From an uncultured Collinsella sp. (GTDB lineage: Bacteria > Actinomycetota > Coriobacteriia > Coriobacteriales > Coriobacteriaceae), in NCBI GenBank assembly GCA_900547125.1, contig URFU01000023.1, forward strand, positions 1-21,807: a DNA stretch of 21,807 bases. The letters run 5' to 3'. Position numbers and translations under genes: made by a program. Shown here piece by piece: positions 1 to 5,559 of the stretch. A model generated the notes under the pieces. It was not told the DNA's origin and did not search any database. It was given only the letters and a program-made list of their open reading frames with translations. Within the stretch, counting starts at the first letter, position 1. The number at the start of each line of letters is the position of its first letter.

Positions 1-99
1 TTCGATGCGATTGCGCGAGGCGACCATGTTGTTGTAGATGCCGGCGATGGCGCAGACGATCACATCGACAACTACGATACCGATGATGACGGGAAGCAT
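1..99 (-). CDS. lemA: LemA family protein, N-terminal fragment (runs off left edge)
   Basis: Only the first 33 codons lie in the window. The translation starts MLPVIIGIVVVDVIVCAIAG and continues IYNNMVASRNRIE. That is one hydrophobic N-terminal membrane segment (about residues 2-19) followed by the IYN-x-(L/M)V-x-x-R-N-R-(V/I)E signature that begins the helical domain of LemA proteins. LemA proteins are membrane-anchored helical-bundle proteins of unclear biochemical role. The ATG (97-99 read on the minus strand) is preceded by GGAG six bases upstream, and no other in-frame start lies nearby. The gene diverges from the TetR gene at 311, and a large inverted repeat (141-174) sits between them. 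The call rests on a short stretch, so another single-span membrane protein is possible. Confidence 0.72.
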   Translation of the reverse strand, partial: MLPVIIGIVVVDVIVCAIAGIYNNMVASRNRIE

Positions 100-140
100 G
101 ATGTCTCCGTTTCGAATGGCAGCGGCGTTTTGCGCCTGCC

Positions 141-174
141 GTTGTTGGTATAACGTATCTAGTATACCCGCAAC
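141..174. promoter_or_regulatory. Candidate operator: 12-bp inverted repeat between lemA and the TetR gene
   Basis: GTTGTTGGTATA (141-152) and TATACCCGCAAC (163-174) are inverted repeats matching at 10 of 12 positions around a 10-base spacer. The innermost GGTATA/TATACC pair is perfect. The repeat contains -10-like hexamers on both strands (AGTATA at 161-166 reads TATACT on the minus strand, towards lemA). Size and symmetry fit a TetR-dimer operator, and a TetR-type gene starts 137 bases downstream. That the TetR protein binds here is inference. Confidence 0.45.
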
Positions 175-255
175 CTTTGGCGGTGCCGAACTTTCCGGTA
201 AGCGTTGTGTTTCAACCAGGGAGGGGGCGCCAATAACGAACGGGTGGTACTGGTG

Positions 256-261
256 TAAGAT
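256..261 (+). promoter_or_regulatory. Possible -10 element for the TetR-type gene
   Basis: TAAGAT lies 50 bases before the chosen ATG. The same hexamer serves as a convincing -10 before ffs (3252-3257) and the flavodoxin gene (7482-7487) in this window. No good -35 is visible 16-18 bases upstream, so this is a weak call. Confidence 0.25.
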
Positions 262-310
262 ATGCGACAAATTAAGGAATGCTGTCTACGCCTTGAGGAT
301 GGCGATACGG

Positions 311-895
311 ATGGACCTTCGCATCAAGAAAACCTATCGTGCCCTGTTCGATGCCTTTACCGAGCTTTTGGAAGAGCATCGGTTTGAGGATTTGACGGTT
401 GCCATGCTTTGCGACCGGGCCCTGATTCGCCGCACGACGTTCTACAAGCACTTTCGCGATAAAAACGATTACTTCGCCTTTTATATCGATGAGCTCATGT
501 CGGGCTTGCCGCAAAAACAGCCCGATGAGGCCGGCACAGTGTCTGCCGAGGACGTGCGCGCGCTTCGACACGCGATTTTGGACGATGCCATGGATTTGAT
601 TCTGGCGCACGAGCAGCTCATGGATAACATTTTGGCAAGCAGCATGTCGGGCATGTTGACCAACGTTATTTGCGACCGCATTGCCCGCTCCATCCGCGAG
701 CGTGTGATGAACGTGCTTGCCGAGGATGCCCTGGCGCCCGTTTCGCTCGAGACAACATCGGAGTTTATCGCCGGTGGCATTATTCGACTGTTCACAAATT
801 GGTGGGAATCGGGTCACGATCTTGAGCGTCGACCCGAGATGGCCGACGTGGTCGATGCACTGTTTGAGCGCACCATGACGCCGGTGCATCACTAG
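311..895 (+). CDS. TetR/AcrR-type transcriptional regulator
   Basis: A 194-residue one-component regulator, the usual TetR length. Residues 1-55 form the helix-turn-helix: an initial helix (RIKKTYRALFDAFTELLEEH), the RFEDLTVAMLCDRALI segment, and the recognition helix with the typical R-x-TFYKHFRDK signature. The remainder is an all-helical ligand and dimer domain of no recognised specificity. The N-terminus resembles the TetR branch that includes DhaS-type regulators, but effector and targets cannot be read. The frame is open further upstream to 38, but that part reads as non-coding. ATG 311 was chosen because the domain begins right after it; GAGG at 295-298 is a rather distant ribosome-binding site, and ATG 299 is an alternative. 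The gene diverges from lemA across a palindromic spacer, so autoregulation and control of lemA are the natural guesses. Confidence 0.8.
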   Translation: MDLRIKKTYRALFDAFTELLEEHRFEDLTVAMLCDRALIRRTTFYKHFRDKNDYFAFYIDELMSGLPQKQPDEAGTVSAEDVRALRHAILDDAMDLILAHEQLMDNILASSMSGMLTNVICDRIARSIRERVMNVLAEDALAPVSLETTSEFIAGGIIRLFTNWWESGHDLERRPEMADVVDALFERTMTPVHH

Positions 896-898
896 AAG

Positions 899-988
899 TG
901 GCGGAGAGAGGGGGATTCGAACCCCCGGAACGCTCTCGCGCTCAACGGTTTTCAAGACCGCCGCATTCAACCGCTCTGCCATCTCTCC
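899..988 (-). tRNA. tRNA-Ser (anticodon UGA), CCA encoded
   Basis: Read on the minus strand this folds as a class II tRNA. The acceptor stem is GGAGAGA (982-988) with TCTCTCC (903-909), discriminator G at 902, and the 3' CCA is encoded (899-901). The anticodon loop is CTTGAAA, with anticodon TGA at 952-954 reading UCA codons. A long variable arm (AGCGC-GAGA-GCGTT) and a T-arm with GGTTCGAATCC identify it as serine-type. A TATCAT on the minus strand (999-1004) sits 10 bases ahead of the 5' end and may be its -10. The gene lies between the convergent TetR gene and the divergent tadA fusion. tRNA-Ser next to tadA and ffs is a common bacterial arrangement. Confidence 0.96.
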
Positions 989-1040
989 GTGAGTCGTAAT
1001 GATAGCATCGTTTTGAATTTTGCAGCAGGGAAGGCGAACG

Positions 1041-2822
1041 ATGACGAGCACCGAAATCGACGAGAAGTTCATGCGCGAGGCGCTGGCCGAGGCGCGCGCC
1101 GCCGCTGCGGTGGGCGAGGTACCGATTGGCGCCGTGGTAGTGCGCGCGGGCGAGATTGTCGCGAGGGCGCATAATCGCCGAGAACTCGACCAGGACCCTT
1201 CGGCGCATGCCGAGTTTTCGGCCCTGTGCGCTGCCGCTCGGTTGCTCGGTCGTTGGCGCCTTTCCGATTGCACGGTCTATGTAACGCTCGAGCCTTGCTG
1301 CATGTGTGCGGGGCTTATGGTCAACGCGCGCGTGGGGCGCTGCGTGTATGGCGCGACCGATGCCAAGGCGGGCGCGCTGGGTTCGCTGTATGACCTGAAT
1401 GCCGATTCGCGCCTGAACCATCGGTTTAACGTACATGCCGGCGTACTGGCAGACGAGTGTCGTGAGGTGTTGGGCAGCTATTTTAGTGGGCTGCGTGGCA
1501 CCGATGGTGCTGGCTGCGGTTGCGGGGCCGATCTTGAGGCGCATGCCGCTCATGCCGAGGCGCTCGCGTGTACCGAAGATATCGCCGTTGAGGCGGTTGT
1601 CTTTGGTCCCGCGTGCCGCCGGCCCCGCCGTGTGCTGCTGGCGATCGATTCCTTTAAGGGTAGCGTTTCGAGCACGCGGGCGGAGGCGGCCGTTGCCGAA
1701 GGCGTGCGCCGCGTGTGGTCTGATGCCCAGGTGACCACGTTGCCGCTGGCGGATGGCGGTGAGGGGACGCTCGATGCCGCCGCCGCGTGCGGCGGTGAGG
1801 TCGTGGCATATGAAGTCGCAGGTCCTCTGGACAATCGCGTGTCTGCTCGGATGTTGGTGGATGGTGAGCGCGAGTCCGCGGTCATCGAGATGGCCGAGGC
1901 GGCTGGCATCGGGTACTCGCCTTGCACGGAGTCGTCGGCGCTGGCTGCTACAACCTATGGCGTGGGCGAGCTCATGCTTTGCGCGGTCCGTGCTGGGGCA
2001 AAGACTATCTATATTGGTTTGGGCGGCAGTGCCACCAACGACGGTGGCGCCGGCATGCTGCAGGCGCTGGGCGCCTGCCTTGTCGATGAGCGTGGCCGCA
2101 ATATCGCCCCCGGTCTCGCAGGCCTTGAACACGTGGCGAGTATCGATTTGGTACCGGCGCTTGGGGCGCTGAATGGCGCGCGTGTCATCGTGCTTTCCGA
2201 CGTCGAGAATCCGCTCGTGGGGCGTCGAGGCGCACTGGCGGTGTTCGGTGGACAGAAGGGTCTGCCGACGGGGGATGCCGAGGCCCTGGGCAAATACGAC
2301 GGATGGATGGTCGGCTATGGCCGCCTGCTCGATGCGGCGATTGCTAGGGCGCGGGCTCAGGGGTTGTTGCGCACACCCGAGGGCGCACGGACATTCGGCT
2401 CGGTGCTCGGCGTGCCCGGCGCGGGCGCGGCGGGTGGCTTGGGTGCCGCGCTGCTGGCGCGCGGCGCCGAGTTGCGCTCGGGTGTGGAGACGGTGCTCGA
2501 TCTGATTGGGTTTGACGAGCGCGTGCGCGATGTCGACCTGGTCATTACAGGCGAGGGCAATATGGACGAGCAATCCGCCGCCGGTAAGGCACCGGTGGGC
2601 GTGGCCCGTCGTGCGAAGCGATATGGCAAGCCGGTGGTCGCCGTCGTGGGCGGTCGTGCTGACAACCTGGATGCGGTGTATAGGCAGGGCGTCGACCTGG
2701 TTTTACCGGTCTGCCGCAAGCCCATGGGACTTGAGCTGGCGCTCGATCCCCAGGAAGCCATAACCAACCTCATCTGCGCCGGTGAAGCCGCCGCCCAAGC
2801 CTTCGACCTTGGCCGCATCTAA
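1041..2822 (+). CDS. tadA: Fusion protein: tRNA adenosine(34) deaminase (TadA) plus glycerate kinase
   Basis: One 593-residue frame carries two enzymes. Residues 1-152 are a full TadA, which converts A34 to inosine in tRNA-Arg(ACG). They include the zinc/catalytic motif HAE (56-58), the PCCMC zinc motif (85-89), VTLEP before it, and the NHRF segment (126-129). Residues about 197-593 are a GlxK/GarK-type glycerate kinase: AIDSFKGS (201-208), LADGGEGTLDA, the glycine-rich GLGGSATNDGGAG loop, and a C-terminal TGEGNMDEQSAAGK. This family phosphorylates D-glycerate with ATP. A Cys/Ala-rich linker (about 153-196) joins them. The start has AGGGAAGG 6 bases upstream. No stop or ribosome-binding site separates the halves; the only nearby internal start (GTG 1632) has no Shine-Dalgarno. 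The reactions have no obvious link. A natural fusion is the simplest reading. Confidence 0.9.
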   Translation: MTSTEIDEKFMREALAEARAAAAVGEVPIGAVVVRAGEIVARAHNRRELDQDPSAHAEFSALCAAARLLGRWRLSDCTVYVTLEPCCMCAGLMVNARVGRCVYGATDAKAGALGSLYDLNADSRLNHRFNVHAGVLADECREVLGSYFSGLRGTDGAGCGCGADLEAHAAHAEALACTEDIAVEAVVFGPACRRPRRVLLAIDSFKGSVSSTRAEAAVAEGVRRVWSDAQVTTLPLADGGEGTLDAAAACGGEVVAYEVAGPLDNRVSARMLVDGERESAVIEMAEAAGIGYSPCTESSALAATTYGVGELMLCAVRAGAKTIYIGLGGSATNDGGAGMLQALGACLVDERGRNIAPGLAGLEHVASIDLVPALGALNGARVIVLSDVENPLVGRRGALAVFGGQKGLPTGDAEALGKYDGWMVGYGRLLDAAIARARAQGLLRTPEGARTFGSVLGVPGAGAAGGLGAALLARGAELRSGVETVLDLIGFDERVRDVDLVITGEGNMDEQSAAGKAPVGVARRAKRYGKPVVAVVGGRADNLDAVYRQGVDLVLPVCRKPMGLELALDPQEAITNLICAGEAAAQAFDLGRI

Positions 2823-2841
2823 AACCCATCCCCCCAATAAC

Positions 2842-2904
2842 TTGCGGTGAAATACGGAGTGTTTTTGCCTTTAAGGTGCCAATTCAGTCCGTATTCCACC
2901 GCAA
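2842..2904. repeat. 63-bp palindromic repeat, copy 1
   Basis: The left arm TTGCGGTGAAATACGGA (2842-2858) pairs with TCCGTATTCCACCGCAA (2888-2904) with a single mismatch. It lies 20 bases after the stop codon of the tadA fusion. A second copy of exactly the same length is at 16763-16825. The two left arms share 16 identical bases, and the right halves (CAGTCCGTAT, then T or A, then CCACCGCAACTT) differ at one position. Loops differ except for a common TTTGCCT. There is no T-run, so this looks like a dispersed palindromic repeat (REP-like) that may also act as a transcript 3' end. Confidence 0.75.
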
Positions 2905-2957
2905 CTTCGTGAATGGCCATTCAAGGCTGGCCGACATGGGTCTCGAGTCGGGCCGTT

Positions 2958-3119
2958 TGCCACGAAACGTGGCCATCTACTACGTTTAACCGGCCACCCT
3001 CGACCATCCCGGAATTTGGAAAATTAAAACCGCAGGTAGAGAGCTTGCCGATTTTCGAAAAAGCACGCCATGGTTGACCTCTGTGACCAAAACGTAGTAG
3101 ATAGGCCCTTTCCGTGGCA
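2958..3119. repeat. 162-bp element with long imperfect terminal inverted repeats (MITE-like)
   Basis: The arms match outside-in: TGCCACG (2958-2964) with CGTGGCA (3113-3119), then an imperfect stretch, then a perfect 13-bp pair, ATCTACTACGTTT (2975-2987) with AAACGTAGTAGAT (3090-3102). Weaker similarity continues inwards (ACCAT with ATGGT). The left arm itself contains a small hairpin, GCCACG-AAA-CGTGGC (2959-2973). The roughly 100 inner bases are less GC-rich than the surroundings. Reading frames across it on the minus strand match no family I know and follow the repeat geometry rather than codon use. It fits a small non-autonomous mobile element or a structured RNA; I cannot separate these from one copy. 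Confidence 0.5.
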
Positions 3120-3141
3120 CAGCACCAGATCAGTCTATTTA

Positions 3142-3215
3142 GGACGGGGCTTTCTTGATTACTTTCGCTACCCTGATGCCCCATCAGTCAAAAAGTAGTC
3201 AAAAAAGCCCCGTCC
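3142..3215. repeat. 74-bp near-perfect hairpin palindrome upstream of ffs
   Basis: GGACGGGGCTTT (3142-3153) pairs with AAAGCCCCGTCC (3204-3215). Pairing continues through TTGATTACTTT against AAAAGTAGTCAA, and the tip is a nested hairpin CTGATG-CCC-CATCAG (3173-3187). On the minus strand a GC-rich stem strand is followed by a T-run (the AAAAAA at 3201-3206 read in reverse), which is internal to the hairpin. It ends 14 bases before the -35 of ffs, so it may insulate ffs from upstream transcription. Confidence 0.55.
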
Positions 3216-3228
3216 CAAACTAGCTATC

Positions 3229-3257
3229 TTGCCGTGGCGAGCGAGAGCGGGTAAGAT
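3229..3257 (+). promoter_or_regulatory. Promoter of the SRP RNA gene
   Basis: TTGCCG (3229-3234) and TAAGAT (3252-3257) are separated by exactly 17 bases. Transcription would start about 7 bases after the -10, at or next to the first base of the SRP RNA helix at 3265. This is the best-spaced housekeeping-type promoter in the window. Confidence 0.7.
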
Positions 3258-3264
3258 ATACCGA

Positions 3265-3382
3265 GCGCCTAGCGCGTTCGATGGGTTCGGATGACGACAT
3301 GTTCCGAATCTGGTCAGGTCCGGAAGGAAGCAGCCATAAGGAGCCTCTGTCGGGCATCCGGATCCATCGAGCGCACGGGCGC
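3265..3382 (+). ncRNA. ffs: Signal recognition particle RNA, small bacterial type (4.5S-like)
   Basis: The universally conserved domain IV is present: GTCAGGTCCGGAAGGAAGCA (from about 3313) with the GGAAG tetraloop region and the symmetrical and asymmetrical internal loops that bind the Ffh M domain. The flanks pair as one long helix: GCGCC (3265-3269) with GGGCGC (3377-3382), TCGATGG with CCATCGA, and CGGATG with CATCCG. The length of about 118 bases matches the short bacterial form rather than the 270-base Bacillus type with an Alu domain. A TTTTT run (3383-3387) follows at once and, with the closing helix, serves as the terminator. The RNA works with Ffh and FtsY to target membrane proteins. 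Ends are good to a few bases. Confidence 0.95.
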
Positions 3383-3509
3383 TTTTTGGTGCCGCGACAT
3401 GGCCCGGCCGGCGACGAGGTATTTGGTGTCTCGCTGGTCCTCGGCTTCGCCTGCGGGATCGCTCGACTACCAAATACCTCGTCGCCGGCCGGGCCCCGTC
3501 GTCCAAAAA
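3383..3509. repeat. Long palindrome with 27-bp perfect arms directly after ffs
   Basis: Bases 3401-3427 are the exact reverse complement of 3469-3495 (27 of 27), starting GGCCCGGCCGGCGACGAGG. The 41 bases between are themselves partly paired and end in a GGC-TTC-GCC tip (3443-3451), so the whole unit folds as one hairpin centred near 3448. A further outer pair TTTTTGG (3383-3389) with CCAAAAA (3503-3509) uses the ffs T-run as one arm. Frames on both strands look protein-like only because the arms mirror each other. No transposase is nearby. Its origin is unknown to me. Confidence 0.65.
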
Positions 3510-3714
3510 TCACCCGTAAAGGCGCGTTTAGCTGAACAATTCAATCCCGTGCTTAGTGGCGCTCGCTGGCGTTGCCAAAACATCGGCCGCTACGTGCCTT
3601 GGGCGCTAGTGACCGTTGCCCTTACATCTGTAACGAGTTGCTTACGCATCCCCAGGGTTCGCCGTACTATCATGAATCAGATTGAATAGAGATGATGATA
3701 GGGAGCGCCTTTAT
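3510..3714 (+). promoter_or_regulatory. Leader and promoter region of the ABC exporter operon
   Basis: No gene is visible here. TTACA-TC-TGTAA (3622-3633) is a short inverted repeat, and TTACATCTGTAACG (3622-3635) recurs with one mismatch in the flavodoxin promoter at 7461-7474. A possible promoter is TTACGC (3642-3647), 17 bases, TACTAT (3665-3670); it is weak. AGGGAG (3700-3705) is the ribosome-binding site, 9 bases before ATG 3715. Confidence 0.35.
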
Positions 3715-5559
3715 ATGATTGAGCTGCTCAGGCGTTTTGGTGGTAAGTTTCGCCGGTATATGGTGATTGGTCCTGCATGCAAGCTGATCGAAGTGATCTT
3801 TGACCTGCTGACGCCGCTGGTGATTGCCCAGATGATCGATAAGGGCATCGGCGCACGCGATGTGAACGCCGTTATTCACTACGGTATGGTGCTTGGCGCC
3901 ATGGCTGTGATCGGCATCTCGTTTACGCTTGTTTGCCAAAAGATGGCGGCGCTCACCTCGCAGGGCATGGGCACCGACATTCGCGGTGCGCTCTACCAGC
4001 ACATCAATAAGCTGAGCTATGCCGAACTCGACCGCTTTGGCACGCCGTCGCTCATCACGCGCATTACCAACGACGTCAATCAGGTGCAGCTGGCCGTGGC
4101 GCTGGGCGTACGCATGCTCATCCGCTGGCCCTTCTTGGCGGTGGGCTCTATGTGCGCGGCCCTTGCCATCGACCTTAAGCTCGGCATGATCTTTTTGATT
4201 TGCACGCCCGCCATTGGCCTGGTGTTTTGGTTTGTCATGGCGCGCTGCATTCCGTACTACAAGCAGCTGCAGGCAAAGCTCGACCGCATCGCGCTCATTT
4301 GCCGCGAGGGGCTTTCGGGCGCCCGCGTGGTTCGCGCCTTTGTACGCGAAGATCACGAGCGCGAGCGCTTTGCCCAAGCCGCCGATGACCAGGCCAATAC
4401 CGCCATCGCGGTGGGCAAGCTCTCGTCAATCCTTAATCCCGTCACGTTCTTGGTGATGAACCTGGGCGTGTGCGCCATCCTGTGGGTGGGCGGCATCCAG
4501 GTCAACGTGGGCGAGCTTACGCAGGGCCAGGTCATGGCGTTTGTGAACTACATGACGCAGACCCTCACCTCCATCGTCTACGTCGCCAACCTGGTCGTGG
4601 TCTTTACCAAGGCGAGCGCCAGTGCGTCACGTATCAACGAGGTGCTCAATTGCGTGCCGAGCATCACCGACGAGGGCAACCAGCCGGTTGCACTGCCCGA
4701 GCCGGGCAATGTCGCTCCAGTTCCTGCGCTGAGCTTGAGCCATGCGAGCTTTTCGTTTGGCGCGGGCGCGGCAAATGCCGTGAGCGATGTGACCCTGGAG
4801 CTGCCGCTGGGCAAAACGCTCGGCATTATCGGCGGCACGGGCAGCGGCAAGTCCACGCTCGTCTCGCTTATCCCGCGCCTGTACGATGCAGGCACCGGCA
4901 GCGTGAGCGTGATGGGCGCCGACGTGCGCGCTTGGCCACTCGATCAACTGCGCCACGTGGTCGCGACCGTCCCGCAGCGCGCGTCGCTGGTGAGCGGCAC
5001 GATCCGCAGCAACCTAACCTGGCGCGACGAGGCAGCAACCGACGAGGAGCTCTGGGCGGCGCTCGATATGGCGCAGGCCAGCGAGTTCGTGCGCAACAAG
5101 CCCCAGGGCTTAGATGCCCCGGTCGAGGCGGGCGGCAAGAACTTTAGCGGCGGCCAGCGTCAGCGTCTGACTATCGCGCGCGCCTTAGTGGGCTCGCCGC
5201 AGGTTCTGATCATGGACGATTCTGCCTCGGCGCTCGACTTTAAGACCGATGCCGCGCTTCGCCACGCCATTCGCGAGCGCAGCATGCGCGGTGCCGCCGA
5301 GGGCGGGCTGCCGCTGACCGCGGTGATTGTGAGCCAGCGCGTCTCGACCGTGCGCGACGCCGACATGATCTGCGTGCTCAATCACGGCTCGGTCGCGGGC
5401 CTGGGCACGCACGATGAGCTGTACGCGGCCTGTCAGCTCTATCGCGAGATTTGCCAGTCGCAGCTGCGCCGCGAGGAGCTCGAGGGCCAGCAGGGGAGCA
5501 CGACGCCCGCGTCCGCTCCGACCGCCCCCGCATCCGTCTGCGCAAAGGAGGGCTGCTAA
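3715..5559 (+). CDS. ABC exporter half-transporter, subunit 1 (degenerate ATPase site)
   Basis: A 614-residue permease-ATPase fusion of the multidrug/lipid exporter type. An N-terminal domain with six predicted membrane spans (about 15-310) is followed by a nucleotide-binding domain (about 340-580). Visible motifs are Walker A GGTGSGKST (373-381), signature FSGGQ (477-481) and Walker B VLIMDD (497-502). The catalytic glutamate after Walker B is Asp502, and the switch histidine is Gln541 (VSQR). This pattern is known from the degenerate-site subunit of heterodimeric exporters such as TM287/288. The next gene begins on the base after this stop and has the complementary pattern, so the two form one transporter. 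The frame stays open to a TTG at 3682, but ATG 3715 has a good ribosome-binding site (AGGGAG). The substrate cannot be read from sequence. Confidence 0.88.
   Translation: MIELLRRFGGKFRRYMVIGPACKLIEVIFDLLTPLVIAQMIDKGIGARDVNAVIHYGMVLGAMAVIGISFTLVCQKMAALTSQGMGTDIRGALYQHINKLSYAELDRFGTPSLITRITNDVNQVQLAVALGVRMLIRWPFLAVGSMCAALAIDLKLGMIFLICTPAIGLVFWFVMARCIPYYKQLQAKLDRIALICREGLSGARVVRAFVREDHERERFAQAADDQANTAIAVGKLSSILNPVTFLVMNLGVCAILWVGGIQVNVGELTQGQVMAFVNYMTQTLTSIVYVANLVVVFTKASASASRINEVLNCVPSITDEGNQPVALPEPGNVAPVPALSLSHASFSFGAGAANAVSDVTLELPLGKTLGIIGGTGSGKSTLVSLIPRLYDAGTGSVSVMGADVRAWPLDQLRHVVATVPQRASLVSGTIRSNLTWRDEAATDEELWAALDMAQASEFVRNKPQGLDAPVEAGGKNFSGGQRQRLTIARALVGSPQVLIMDDSASALDFKTDAALRHAIRERSMRGAAEGGLPLTAVIVSQRVSTVRDADMICVLNHGSVAGLGTHDELYAACQLYREICQSQLRREELEGQQGSTTPASAPTAPASVCAKEGC

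Noticed and set aside
1632..2822. Separate glycerate kinase gene starting at GTG 1632
   Set aside because: There is no Shine-Dalgarno upstream, the start would clip the first strand, and the frame is continuous with TadA.
2921..3506. Minus-strand frames of 87 to 112 codons across the palindromes and ffs
   Set aside because: They follow the inverted repeats and the SRP RNA; no good ribosome-binding site or known domain.
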